Positions 7,987 to 17,130 of a stretch of 64,000 bases of DNA are shown one piece after another. The stretch is from Actinoallomurus bryophytorum. Its GTDB lineage: Bacteria; Actinomycetota; Actinomycetes; Streptosporangiales; Streptosporangiaceae. The notes under the pieces were generated by a model. That model was not told where the DNA came from, ran no database searches, and worked only from the letters and a program-made list of their open reading frames with translations. Every line of letters begins with the position of its first letter. Position 1 is the stretch's first letter. The stretch is taken from contig NZ_VFOZ01000001.1 of assembly GCF_006716425.1 (NCBI RefSeq), forward strand, positions 4,092,001-4,156,000, in the 5' to 3' direction. A program made the translations under genes and the position numbers.

Positions 7987-9084
7987 TCAGACCTTGGCCG
8001 CGGCCCAGTCCTCGAGCTGGGCGACGAACAGGCGTGCCTGCTCGGGCCAGTGGTAGCGGGCACGCGCGGCCTCGTGACCGCGCTTGCCCATGTCGAGGCG
8101 GAGTGCCGGGTCGTCGCGCAGCCGCCGGACCGCGGCCGCGGTGGCCTGCGGGTCCTGGAACGGCACGACGAGCCCGCAGGCGCCCTGGGTGACGATCTCA
8201 GCGGCGATCGGGTTGGGCGTCGTGATGACCGGAAGGCCGCGCGCCATGTACTCCACGACCTTGGTCGGCATCGAGTGCCGGTAGTTCGGTGAGTCGTGCA
8301 GCAGGGCCAGCCCGGCGATCGCGCCTTCGGCCATGCGGAGCGCGCGGTCGTTGGGCACGAAGCCGTACCAGCGCAGGAGGCCGGTCCGCTGCGCCTCGCG
8401 CAACAGGGGCCGCACGCTCGCGTCCGCCGCGCCGATCAGCTCGAGCGTCACCCCGTCGTCGTGCAGCAGCCGGGCCAGCTCGATCAGGTCGGCCGCGCCG
8501 CGGGCCAGTGAGAGCTGTCCCACGTAGACCACCCGGTCATCGCCCGGCGGCGCGGGCGGGGAGTCCGGGACGTTCGTGGTGTTCGGCACGACCGGATGCC
8601 GTTCACGGAACCGCTCGCGGTAACCCTCCTCGGCCAGGAGCAGCTTCAGCCGCCGCTCGGCCCGACGCTCCAGCCGCCGTACGGCGAACCGCAGAGGTAC
8701 GCGCAGAGGAGCCGGCAGCCAGCCCTTGGCGCCGAGCGCCGCGGCGGTGTCCTCGTGGACGTCCCAGACCGTACGGGAACGCAGCCGCCGCGGGACCGCG
8801 AGCAACAGCTCGGGATCGTGCAGCAGCACGAGGTCCGCGTCCCGGCCGCGCTCCTTGAGGATGCGCCGGGCGGCCCGCAGCGAGTGGAGCCGCCGGCGCC
8901 CGGTCGCGCGCGGCACGTCGACCGGAACGATCTCCGGCCATGGCGTGACGTTGCACGCGCGGAATGGCGCCATATACGTGACTTCATGGCCCGCGTCGAG
9001 CAATGCGCGAATCTGCCGGTGCAGAATTCGCGCGTCCTCTGGATGGTGGACGACCGTACAGACGAAAACCCGCATCGTTTTCAC
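7987..9084 (-). CDS. family 4 glycosyltransferase
   Basis: A 365-residue GT-B retaining glycosyltransferase. The N-terminal Rossmann domain starts VFVCTVVHHPEDARIL. The C-terminal domain carries VYVGQLSLARG, and MPTKVVEYMARGLPVITT holds the first glutamate of the EX7E donor-binding motif. It has no signal peptide and should act at the cytoplasmic membrane face. It is transcribed divergently to the beta-propeller gene's strand, downstream of the nucleotide-sugar dehydrogenase gene with a 60-base gap. The set of minus-strand genes 7987-11866 (GT4, dehydrogenase, GT4) looks like one operon. Sugar specificity cannot be read from sequence. Confidence 0.9.
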   Translation of the reverse strand: MKTMRVFVCTVVHHPEDARILHRQIRALLDAGHEVTYMAPFRACNVTPWPEIVPVDVPRATGRRRLHSLRAARRILKERGRDADLVLLHDPELLLAVPRRLRSRTVWDVHEDTAAALGAKGWLPAPLRVPLRFAVRRLERRAERRLKLLLAEEGYRERFRERHPVVPNTTNVPDSPPAPPGDDRVVYVGQLSLARGAADLIELARLLHDDGVTLELIGAADASVRPLLREAQRTGLLRWYGFVPNDRALRMAEGAIAGLALLHDSPNYRHSMPTKVVEYMARGLPVITTPNPIAAEIVTQGACGLVVPFQDPQATAAAVRRLRDDPALRLDMGKRGHEAARARYHWPEQARLFVAQLEDWAAAKV

Positions 9085-9144
9085 TTCACCGGGGAGTCTG
9101 GTGGTGAAAGGAAAACACCGGGTGAATTCCGCGCGGCCATCGGC

Positions 9145-10413
9145 TCAAAGCAATTCGACGCGCTCGGCCGCCGACTCGTCGGCCATACGGGTACCGCCGC
9201 GCGTGTCGAACAGCAGCCGCGCGTGACGCGTGAGGGTGTCGGTGTCGTACTCGGCGTGGTTGGTGAGCACCACGACGAGGTCGGCCTCGGCCAGCGCGGT
9301 GTAGAGCACACGGGCGCGCGGCACCGGTGTGCCGTCGACCTCCCAGTCCTCCACATGCGGATCGTGGAACGTCAGGTCGGCGCCCATCTTGCGTAGCCGG
9401 GCGGCGACCGGGCGGGCCGGCGACTCGCGCTGGTCGGCGATGTCGGCCTTGTAGGTCACGCCGAGCAGCAGGACCTTGGCGTTCTTTATCGCCCGGCCCT
9501 CCCGGTTGAGCAGGGCCTGGGCGCGTTCGACCACGTAGCGGGGCATCCGGTCGTTGATCTCTTGGGCGAGTTCGACGAAGCGGAACGGGTAGCCGAGCGA
9601 CCGGACCTTGTAGGACAGGTAGTTCGGGTCGATCGGGATGCAGTGACCGCCGACGCCGGGCCCGGGGTAGAACGCCTGGAACCCGAACGGCTTGGTGGCG
9701 GCGCATCCGATCGCGTCCCACAGGTCGATGCCGAGCTCGTGGCAGAACACCGCCATCTCGTTGACCAGGGCGATGTTGACGTGCCGGTAGGTGTTCTCCA
9801 GCAGCTTGGCCATCTCGGCCTCGCGGGTGCCCTTGGCCTGCACGACCTGCTCGACGAACTTGCCGTAGAACCCGGCGGCCGCCGAAGCGCAGGCCGGAGT
9901 GAGGCCACCGACGATCTTGGGCGTGTTGGCGACGCCGTAGACCGGGTTGCCCGGGTCGATCCGCTCCGGTGAGAACGCCAGGTGGAAGTCATCGCCGGCC
10001 TTGAGCCCGGACTCTTCCAGGATCGGCCCGACGATCTCCTCCGTCGTGCCCGGGTAGGTGGTGCTCTCCAGGACCACCAGCGTGCCGGGGTTCAGGTGCC
10101 GCGCGACCGTCTGAGACGCCTTCTGCACGGCCGTAAGGTCCGGGCCGCCGTCGGCCGACAGGGGCGTGGGCACGCAGATCACGACGGTGCGCACGCCCTC
10201 GAGGATCGACTCGTCGCGGCTGGGCGTGAAGCCGGCCGCGAGCATCTCCTCGATCTCGGCCGGGCTGACGTCGTCGACATGGGAGAGCCCCGCCTTGAGC
10301 CCGGCCACGACGCGAGGGTCGCGGTCCAGACCGGCGACCTTAAGCCCGGCGCGGCACGCCTCCCGTGCGAGGGGGAGGCCGACGTATCCGAGTCCAATGA
10401 CCACCAGGTCCAC
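9145..10413 (-). CDS. wecC: UDP-N-acetyl-D-mannosaminuronate-type nucleotide-sugar dehydrogenase
   Basis: A 422-residue NAD-dependent UDP-sugar 6-dehydrogenase. It has a Rossmann motif GLGYVGLP at 7-14, a catalytic-domain lysine K203 in EMAKLLENTYR and the catalytic cysteine C258 in GPGVGGHCIPIDP. The GGHCIPIDP form is typical of the UDP-ManNAc/UDP-GlcNAc dehydrogenase branch (WecC/WbpA) rather than UDP-glucose dehydrogenase. The WecB-type 2-epimerase at 11908 supplies UDP-ManNAc, so the likely product is UDP-ManNAcA for a wall polymer. It is part of the minus-strand operon with GT4 genes on both sides. Exact substrate is inferred from context. Confidence 0.88.
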   Translation of the reverse strand: MDLVVIGLGYVGLPLAREACRAGLKVAGLDRDPRVVAGLKAGLSHVDDVSPAEIEEMLAAGFTPSRDESILEGVRTVVICVPTPLSADGGPDLTAVQKASQTVARHLNPGTLVVLESTTYPGTTEEIVGPILEESGLKAGDDFHLAFSPERIDPGNPVYGVANTPKIVGGLTPACASAAAGFYGKFVEQVVQAKGTREAEMAKLLENTYRHVNIALVNEMAVFCHELGIDLWDAIGCAATKPFGFQAFYPGPGVGGHCIPIDPNYLSYKVRSLGYPFRFVELAQEINDRMPRYVVERAQALLNREGRAIKNAKVLLLGVTYKADIADQRESPARPVAARLRKMGADLTFHDPHVEDWEVDGTPVPRARVLYTALAEADLVVVLTNHAEYDTDTLTRHARLLFDTRGGTRMADESAAERVELL

Positions 10414-10426
10414 CAGGTGGCTCCCT

Positions 10427-11866
10427 TCAGATGCTGCCTTGGGCGATTTGCCGATAGCGATCGAGATAGCGAGCGGTCACCGCCCGCCAGGTCCGGTATT
10501 CCGCGACCCACTCTCGACCGGCCTGTCCGATTTCGCCCCGTGTCTTGGGACTGTAAATGAGCTCCTCCAGGCAATTGGCCCATGCTTCCGGGTCTTCCGG
10601 AACTGTTAACGTGCCGGTCACGCCTGGTTCGATGATTTCGCGGAGCGCTCTGACATCACTTGCTATTACTGGGATCCCTCCTGCCATGGCCTCCAAGGGC
10701 TTCAGCGGAGTCACCAGCTGGCACACACGGTCCGCCGTTCGCGGGACCGCGAAGACATCGAGGACGGCTTGATACCGACGCACCTGATCGACCGGCACCC
10801 GCCCGGTGAACACCGCGGAAACCCGCCGCTCCGCGACGAGGCGTTCGAGGGCGGCCCGCTCCGGGCCGTCGCCGACGAGCAGCAGGGTGATGTCACGGCG
10901 CAGGGCGGCCGCCTCGATGAGCGTGGAGATGCCCTCGAAGCCGTAGAACGTCGAGGTGAGGCCCACCACGATGTCGCCGGGCGCGATGCCCAGCTCGGCA
11001 CGGAGCTTGGCGCCGTCGGGCAGGGGCGCCAGGAACGAGTCGTCGACGGCGTTCGGCACGACGAGCACGTTGTCCACGCCGCGGCTCTCGATCTCCTCGC
11101 GCATCGCCTCGCCGAGGGTCACGACCAGGTCGGCGGCGCGCATCCGTGCGGTCTCGACCTCACGGGTGAGCCGGTAGAACTCATCGGCCTCCGTACGCGC
11201 CGGGTCCCGCGACAGCCAGGAGTCCTCCAGGAAGCCGCGGACCTCGTAGGCCACGGGCACACCGTGACGGTCGCGAAGCTCCAGCGCGACGGCCGCGTTC
11301 ATGTGGTTGCTGGCCGCGTGCAGGACCGAGGGGCGCAGCCGTTCGACGAGGCGCCCGGCCAGGTCGGCCGCCTTGCGGATCTCCCGTACCGGGCCGCGCG
11401 GCGGCAGCCACGGCAGGAGCCGGTGGTAGGTGACCCCGTCGACCGTGCACTCCGGCCGCGCGTCCGCGACCCCCTGGGCGAGCGGATGGCCGAGCCGCGT
11501 CACGACGTGCGGATCGAGCCCGAGCTCCCGCTGGGCGACGGCGATCCGCTGCGTCCGCACGGTGTAGCCGGCCTGGGTGGCCGGCAGCGAGTTCGTGACG
11601 AAGTGCAGGATTCGCGTGGCGTCGGAGCCCGCGCGCCGCTGCGGCGCGGCCGTGCCCGTCCGTGCGTCGCCGAGAAGTTCGCGCAGGTCACGCGTCTCGT
11701 CGGCCTTCGGAGTCGGCTTGCCCCACTTTGTCAGACGAGGGCGTACCCTCCCTGGAACGACGCGGAGCGCCAGGCGTACGGCGAGCCGGAACGCGCGGCG
11801 TGGGTCATCGCGTGCATGCCGCCAGGCCAGCGCCGCGGAGAAAAAGATCATCTTGGCCACCTGCAT
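10427..11866 (-). CDS. family 4 glycosyltransferase
   Basis: A 479-residue GT-B glycosyltransferase with a basic extension of about 85 residues before the first Rossmann block (ILHFVTNSLPATQAGYTVRTQ). The C-terminal domain has the EX7E region TPLKPLEAMAGGIPVIASD. The extension is Arg-rich and amphipathic and may bind the membrane surface. The stop lies 13 bases before the dehydrogenase start, so the two are co-transcribed. The 5' end is 41 bases from the divergent epimerase gene, and a shared bidirectional promoter must lie there. Donor and acceptor are unknown; ManNAcA transfer is an attractive guess from context. Confidence 0.88.
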   Translation of the reverse strand: MQVAKMIFFSAALAWRHARDDPRRAFRLAVRLALRVVPGRVRPRLTKWGKPTPKADETRDLRELLGDARTGTAAPQRRAGSDATRILHFVTNSLPATQAGYTVRTQRIAVAQRELGLDPHVVTRLGHPLAQGVADARPECTVDGVTYHRLLPWLPPRGPVREIRKAADLAGRLVERLRPSVLHAASNHMNAAVALELRDRHGVPVAYEVRGFLEDSWLSRDPARTEADEFYRLTREVETARMRAADLVVTLGEAMREEIESRGVDNVLVVPNAVDDSFLAPLPDGAKLRAELGIAPGDIVVGLTSTFYGFEGISTLIEAAALRRDITLLLVGDGPERAALERLVAERRVSAVFTGRVPVDQVRRYQAVLDVFAVPRTADRVCQLVTPLKPLEAMAGGIPVIASDVRALREIIEPGVTGTLTVPEDPEAWANCLEELIYSPKTRGEIGQAGREWVAEYRTWRAVTARYLDRYRQIAQGSI

Positions 11867-11907
11867 GGCGGGCGAGGCTAAGCACCTTCAATGAACGAGA
11901 GGCAAAC

Positions 11908-12999
11908 GTGATCACGCACGTCCTCGGCGCCCGGCCGAACTTCGTCAAGGCCGCCCCCGTCATCGCCGCGCTGTCCGCGTCTCGGCAGGCCGCCGGCGGC
12001 CCGCGGCGCGGGCAGCGAGTGATCCACACCGGGCAGCACTACGACGAACGCATGTCCGATGTCTTCTTCCGCGAGCTCGGTCTGCCCGAACCGGACGCCA
12101 ACCTCGGCGTGGGCTCGGGCAGCCACGCCGCGCAGACCGCGGCGATCATGATCGCGCTGGAGAAGGAGTTCATCGAGCGTTCACCCGAGCTGGTCATGGT
12201 GTACGGCGACGTGAACTCCACCATCGCCGCCGCCCTGGTCGCGGCCAAGCTGCACATCCCGGTCGCCCATGTCGAGGCCGGGCTGCGCAGCTTCGACATG
12301 ACCATGCCCGAAGAGGTCAACCGGCGCCTCGTCGACCAGCTCTCGAACCTGCTGTTCGTCACCAGCCCGGAGGCCGTCGGTCACCTGGCCGCCGAAGGCG
12401 TGGGTGTCGACCGGGTGCACTTCGTCGGCAACCCGATGATCGACACGCTGCTCTCCCATCTCGACGCGTTCGACACCGAGGCGGTGCGCGCCGCCCACGG
12501 GCTGCCCGAGCGCTACATCGTCGCGACCCTCCACCGGCCCGCGAACGTGGACGACCCGCAGATCGCGGCCGGGCTGGTCAAGCGGCTGCACGAGATCGCC
12601 GACCTGGCCGACGTCGTCATGCCCGTGCACCCGCGCGGGCGCAAGGTGCTGACCGAGGCCGGGCTCGATGACCATCCCCGGGTGAAGCTGCTGGAGCCGC
12701 TCGGCTACGTCGACTTCGTCGCGACCGTACGCGGGGCCGCCGTCGTCGTCACCGACTCGGGCGGCGTCCAGGAGGAGACGACGATCCTCGGCGTGCCGTG
12801 CCTGACCGTACGGCCCAACACCGAGCGGCCGATCACCATCACCCACGGCACGAACCGGCTCGTCACGGCCGAGGGCCTCGTGCCCGCGGTCGAGCGGGCG
12901 CTGGCGGCGGACGCGGGTGAGCGCGAGGTCCCGCCGCTGTGGGACGGCAAGGCAGGGCCGCGCATCGCACGAGTTGTGGAGGACTGGCTCGATGGCTGA
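11908..12999 (+). CDS. wecB: UDP-N-acetylglucosamine 2-epimerase (non-hydrolysing)
   Basis: A 363-residue enzyme converting UDP-GlcNAc to UDP-ManNAc. Family landmarks are ARPNFVKAAP at the N-terminus, TGQHYDERM, the VYGDVNST block, VAHVEAGLRSFD with PEEVNRR, and the C-terminal TDSGGVQEE with RPNTERP. The start is the GTG at 11908 with GAGAGG at 11897-11902; the longer open frame upstream is antisense to the divergent GT4 gene. Together with the UDP-ManNAc dehydrogenase it gives the WecB/WecC pair for ManNAcA. The 3' end overlaps the next gene by 8 bases. Confidence 0.92.
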   Translation: MITHVLGARPNFVKAAPVIAALSASRQAAGGPRRGQRVIHTGQHYDERMSDVFFRELGLPEPDANLGVGSGSHAAQTAAIMIALEKEFIERSPELVMVYGDVNSTIAAALVAAKLHIPVAHVEAGLRSFDMTMPEEVNRRLVDQLSNLLFVTSPEAVGHLAAEGVGVDRVHFVGNPMIDTLLSHLDAFDTEAVRAAHGLPERYIVATLHRPANVDDPQIAAGLVKRLHEIADLADVVMPVHPRGRKVLTEAGLDDHPRVKLLEPLGYVDFVATVRGAAVVVTDSGGVQEETTILGVPCLTVRPNTERPITITHGTNRLVTAEGLVPAVERALAADAGEREVPPLWDGKAGPRIARVVEDWLDG

Positions 13000-13675
13000 C
13001 CGTCAGGTGGCCCGGCTGAAGGCGGCTCTGGCCGACCGTGAGGCACGGGTGCAGATCTTGGAGGCGCGGGTCTCGGCGCTGGAGGCGTCGACCTCGCTGC
13101 GTGTGGGCCGCGCCGTCACCGACGCCGCCCGCAAGCCGGGGAAGGGCGTCGTGGCGCTGCCGCGCGAGCTGTACCGCATGTGGCGGCACCGCGGCGCACC
13201 CAACGTCGTGACCTCGGTCGACGCGCGTGAACGCCCGATGTTCAGCGCTCGTGACGAGGACCGGCTCATCGCCGGCTCACCGCTCGGCGCGTCAGAGAAG
13301 GGCGTCATCGTGGCCGGCGTGCTCGGCCCGGAGGCCACCCAGAGCCTGTCCCGTACGGCGCATGTCGTGCCGCTGATGCCGCACGACGCCGCACTGCTGC
13401 TCGACACGGCCGACGTCGACCTCGTGATCGTGGACGCCGCCGCCGGTGCCGCCGGCGGCCCGTGGGCCTACCTCGGCGTGCCGGGTGTGCCGGACCGCGA
13501 GCGCGCGCTCCTCGGCCTGATGGAGGTCGCGCGGGGCCGCGGCCGCCCTCTCGTGCTGCTGGGCACCTCTCCTGGGCTGGCCGGGCTGGGCTGGGACGCG
13601 ACGCTGAAGGACGGCACCGAGCTGGACGAGGCGCTCCCCGGGCTCTGTGCCCGGTTCGGCATCGACCGGCCCTGA
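12992..13675 (+). CDS. conserved hypothetical with N-terminal coiled coil
   Basis: A 227-residue protein without a recognised domain. Residues 1-35 form a strong heptad pattern (ARLKAALADREARVQILEARVSALEAS), followed by SLRVGRAV and a basic LYRMWRHR segment. This arrangement is often seen at the ends of glycosyltransferases in surface-polymer loci. The remainder alternates hydrophobic strands with VIVAGVLGPEATQ and LVIVDAAAGA and resembles a nucleotide-binding or glycosyltransferase-like Rossmann half, but has no catalytic motif. It overlaps the epimerase stop by 8 bases and precedes the tandem glycosyltransferase, so it may scaffold or partner it. Function unknown. Confidence 0.75.
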   Translation: MADRQVARLKAALADREARVQILEARVSALEASTSLRVGRAVTDAARKPGKGVVALPRELYRMWRHRGAPNVVTSVDARERPMFSARDEDRLIAGSPLGASEKGVIVAGVLGPEATQSLSRTAHVVPLMPHDAALLLDTADVDLVIVDAAAGAAGGPWAYLGVPGVPDRERALLGLMEVARGRGRPLVLLGTSPGLAGLGWDATLKDGTELDEALPGLCARFGIDRP

Positions 13676-13710
13676 CGAAATCCATGACTTCCACCGCGAA
13701 AGGAAACCGC

Positions 13711-15918
13711 GTGCGCGCTCTCGTGTACGGCGACGTCGACCTCAACATCATCGACGGGTCGGCGATCTGGGCTCAGGCGATGGTGCAGGCGTTGCACGAG
13801 GCCGGCGTCGAGGTGACCTTCGTGCTCAAGGCCCCGGTGCGTACGGACCGGCTGGTGGCACCGCTGGAGAAGCTGCCGGAGGTCACGGTGCGCCGGCTTC
13901 CCGAGGACGCCACCGGGTCGCTGACGGTCGAGGCCGCGGCGCGGCTGCTCACCGAGCTGGACACCGCAGAGCCGTACGACCTCGTCGTCGTACGTGGACG
14001 GCGGCTCGCGGTGCGCCTCACCGGGACGCCGCTCGCCGGCCGGCTGTGGACCTATCTCACCGACGTGCCGCAGAACACCGCCGAGATGGCCGCGAGCAAG
14101 GGCGTACGCGGTGAGCTGGCCGCGGTGGCCAAGGCGTCGCGCTTCCTGCTCTGCCAGACCGAGGAGCTGCGCTGCTTCCTCGAGGGCGTGCTGCACAAGG
14201 CGGCCGGGAAGTGCGTGCTGTTCCCCCCGGTCGTCGCGCTGCCTCCCGGCCTGGAGCCGAAGGCGGGGCACACGCCGGGCCGGCCGCTGAAGCTCGTCTA
14301 CACGGGCAAGTTCGCGCCGCGCTGGAACACCTACGAGATGACCGGACTGCCCCGCCGCCTGGCCGCGCGGGGCGTCGACGCCGAGCTGCACATGATCGGC
14401 GACAAGATCCACAACGATCGTACGGACCCGGGGTTCTCCCGCCGGATGCGCGTCGCGCTGGAGTCCACCCCCGGCCTGGTCTGGCACGGCGGTCACCCGC
14501 GTGCGGAGGCCATGCGGGTGACGTCCGGCTGCGACATCGGGCTGTCCTGGCGGCACCCGGACCTGGACGCGAGCCTCGAGCTGTCCACGAAGGTCCTGGA
14601 GATGGGCTCGCTCGGGCTGCCGGTCGTGCTGAACCGCACCCCGATGCACGAGAACCTCCTCGGCGCGGACTATCCCCTGTTCGCGAACACCGAGCAGGAG
14701 GTCGTGGACGTCCTGGCCGAGGCGGCCGACCCCGCGACGTACACATGGGCGCGGAACCGCTGCCTGGAGGCGGCACGCGACTTCACGCTCGCCGCGGCGG
14801 CCGACCGGCTCCGCGGCTACCTGCGTCTGGCGTTCCCGCCGGCGCCCGCGGGAGCGGCGCCCACGAAGGTCGTGGTGGCCGGGCACGACCTGAAGTTCTT
14901 CACCCGCCTGCTGGACTACCTGCGCTCGCTCCCGGGTGTCGAGGTACGGGTCGACCAGTGGCCGGCCCTCGGCAAGCACGATCCGGAGGTGAGCCGCGAG
15001 CTCGCCGAGTGGGCCGACGTGGTGGTCTGCGAATGGTGCGGGCCGAACGCCGTCTGGTACAGCGAGTGGCTGAAGAAGCACGGCCGTCCTGACCAGCGCC
15101 TCGTCGTGCGCCTGCACCGCTTCGAGCTGTACGGCGCGTGGCCGGGACGCCTCGACATCAACGCCATCGACCAGGTGGTGTGCGTGAGCCCGCACTACGC
15201 CGACCTGACCCGCAAGATGACCGGCTGGCCCGCCGACAAGGTCACCGTCATCCCCAACTGGGTGGACGACGCGCAGTTCGGCCGGGCCAAGCTGCCCGGT
15301 GCGGAGCACCACCTGGGCGTCATCGGCATGGCTCCGTGGCGCAAGCGGCTCGACCTCGCCGTCGACGTGCTCGAACACCTGCGCCGTAAGGACCCGAGGT
15401 TCATGCTGTTCGTGAAGTCCAAGCTGCCCTGGGACCTGCCGTGGATCTGGAACCGTACCGAGGAGCGGGAGAGCTTCGAGGCGCTGTTCCGCCGGATCCG
15501 CCGCTCACCGCTGCTCGCCTCGGGCGTCGTCTTCGACCCGGCCGGCCCCGATGTCGCCTCCTGGCTGCGCCGCGTCGGATTCGTGCTGTCCACCAGCGAC
15601 GACGAGAGCTTCCACCTCGCACCGGCCGAGGGCATGGCCTCCGGCGCGGTGCCGGCGCTGCTGCCCTGGGAGGGCTCGGACCGCATCTACGACCGAGGTT
15701 GGATCCACGAGGACCCGGCCGCGATGGCCGAGGGCATCGCCGCGATGGTCGCGGAGGGCCGATGGGAAGAGGAGAGGGCGCAGGCACGCGCCGAGGTCCG
15801 GCGGTCCTACGCCCTCGATCTCGTCAGCGAGCAGTGGGCCGAGCTGGTCACACGCTCCGGGGGCGCCGCAGCGGCACGAACGCCCACGACATATCAGGCT
15901 CCAGCGCCCAGTGCATGA
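13711..15918 (+). CDS. tandem-domain glycosyltransferase (two GT-B units)
   Basis: A protein of about 735 residues with two successive GT4-like units. The first (about 1-380) starts RALVYGDVDLNIIDGSAIWAQ and has STKVLEMGSLGLPVV as its donor-site helix. The second (about 385-735) starts KVVVAGHDLKFFTRLLDYL and has HLAPAEGMASGAVPALLPWEG. The GTG at 13711 has AAAGGA at 13699-13704 and gives a natural Rossmann N-terminus; the ATG at 13684 adds 9 residues but lacks a ribosome site. Two GT units in one chain suggest transfer of two sugars or polymerisation. Its last 71 bases overlap the convergent acyltransferase gene. Confidence 0.88.
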   Translation: MRALVYGDVDLNIIDGSAIWAQAMVQALHEAGVEVTFVLKAPVRTDRLVAPLEKLPEVTVRRLPEDATGSLTVEAAARLLTELDTAEPYDLVVVRGRRLAVRLTGTPLAGRLWTYLTDVPQNTAEMAASKGVRGELAAVAKASRFLLCQTEELRCFLEGVLHKAAGKCVLFPPVVALPPGLEPKAGHTPGRPLKLVYTGKFAPRWNTYEMTGLPRRLAARGVDAELHMIGDKIHNDRTDPGFSRRMRVALESTPGLVWHGGHPRAEAMRVTSGCDIGLSWRHPDLDASLELSTKVLEMGSLGLPVVLNRTPMHENLLGADYPLFANTEQEVVDVLAEAADPATYTWARNRCLEAARDFTLAAAADRLRGYLRLAFPPAPAGAAPTKVVVAGHDLKFFTRLLDYLRSLPGVEVRVDQWPALGKHDPEVSRELAEWADVVVCEWCGPNAVWYSEWLKKHGRPDQRLVVRLHRFELYGAWPGRLDINAIDQVVCVSPHYADLTRKMTGWPADKVTVIPNWVDDAQFGRAKLPGAEHHLGVIGMAPWRKRLDLAVDVLEHLRRKDPRFMLFVKSKLPWDLPWIWNRTEERESFEALFRRIRRSPLLASGVVFDPAGPDVASWLRRVGFVLSTSDDESFHLAPAEGMASGAVPALLPWEGSDRIYDRGWIHEDPAAMAEGIAAMVAEGRWEEERAQARAEVRRSYALDLVSEQWAELVTRSGGAAAARTPTTYQAPAPSA

Positions 15919-16981
15919 CCTTGCGTACGGGCGGGGTGCACAGGAACGTCGCGAGCAGCGCCCCGGCCACGGCCGTGGCGGCCACGCCGGGCATCGTGTG
16001 CAGGAACGGCCTGTCCCACCAGCCCATGTACTCCAGGAGCTTGGTGAAGAACCCGTGCAGCAGGTAGGCGTACAGCGTGGCGCCGCCCAGGCTGGTGAAC
16101 CAGGTGCGCTTGGCGGGCACCATCGTGAGGAAGGCCATCACGAGGATGCCCGCCCCCACCAGGAGCCCGAGGCGCATGCCCGAGCCGACCAGGTTGTTCA
16201 CGTGCATGTCGGCGTTGCCGGCCTTCCAGTACACCCAGCTGGTCGCCATACGCCGGTCGGCGACGGACAGCGTGAACGCGAAGGCGAGGACCAGCGTGAT
16301 CGCGCCGACCACCCGTGCCTTGGGGCGCTTCAGTGCCTCGAAGTGCTCGGGCTTGAGCATCAGTCCGAGCACGTAGAACGGCACCAGGCCGAACGTGCGG
16401 TTCATCTCCAGGTCTTTGGGCAGATCGGTCGTCCCGGCGAGCAGTGAGAGGATCACGGCCGCCCCCACCGGCCAGCGGATCTGCTGCCAGACCGGCGTCG
16501 ACAGGCGCCACAGGAACAGCGCCATCAGGAACCAGGTCAGGTAGTAGGGATCCAGCACGCTGATCTCGAACTTGGAGTGCCCGACCGCCCAGTGGTAGGT
16601 GGAGTACGCCGTCTCGAAGACGACGTAGGGCACGCCCAGGTTCGTGATCAGCTTGCGGGCCTTGCCGCCGCTGAACGTGAAGTTACGCGAGAAGTAGCCG
16701 GTGATCACGATGAACACCGGCATGTGGAACGTGTAGACGAACAGGTAGGCCGCGTGCGCGATCCGTACGTCGCGCAGGTTCACGATCGAGTGGCCGGCCA
16801 CGACGAGCACGATGGCCATGAACTTCGCGTTGTCGAAGAACGGGTCGCGCGGTCGCCGTGCGGGCCGCTGCTCGATGACCGTCTCCGGTGACGTGGCGAT
16901 CGACCTGGTCGGAGACGCGTCGGCCGGGATGGGCGTCGGGGTGTCCGGCGGGGCGGTGGGAGGTGTGCTCGGCGAAGTCAT
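15848..16981 (-). CDS. acyltransferase family 3 membrane protein
   Basis: A 377-residue multi-pass protein of the OafA/YrhL type, which O-acylates surface glycans. The soluble N-terminus (1-45) is Pro/Thr-rich. Family marks are FFDNAKFMAIVLVVAGHSI, where the conserved His lies in the first transmembrane segment, then FHMPVFIVITGYFSR, then about ten hydrophobic helices. It probably adds acetyl or another acyl group to the polymer of this locus. It is convergent with the tandem glycosyltransferase and overlaps it by 71 bases. The LCP gene lies upstream on the same strand with a 149-base gap. Confidence 0.88.
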   Translation of the reverse strand: MTSPSTPPTAPPDTPTPIPADASPTRSIATSPETVIEQRPARRPRDPFFDNAKFMAIVLVVAGHSIVNLRDVRIAHAAYLFVYTFHMPVFIVITGYFSRNFTFSGGKARKLITNLGVPYVVFETAYSTYHWAVGHSKFEISVLDPYYLTWFLMALFLWRLSTPVWQQIRWPVGAAVILSLLAGTTDLPKDLEMNRTFGLVPFYVLGLMLKPEHFEALKRPKARVVGAITLVLAFAFTLSVADRRMATSWVYWKAGNADMHVNNLVGSGMRLGLLVGAGILVMAFLTMVPAKRTWFTSLGGATLYAYLLHGFFTKLLEYMGWWDRPFLHTMPGVAATAVAGALLATFLCTPPVRKVMHWALEPDMSWAFVPLRRPRSV

Positions 16982-17130
16982 CGATTCCAGTGAGAAGAGA
17001 CGGTGGATGGGCCCCGGAAGAGCCGGGCCGAACGACCATACCTACACTGCCCCATGATCGGACGCCAGGTCGAAAAACTCTCAGGAAGCTCTCAGTGGCC
17101 CTTCTCCGGGAGCTTTTCCCGCGGCGGCTA

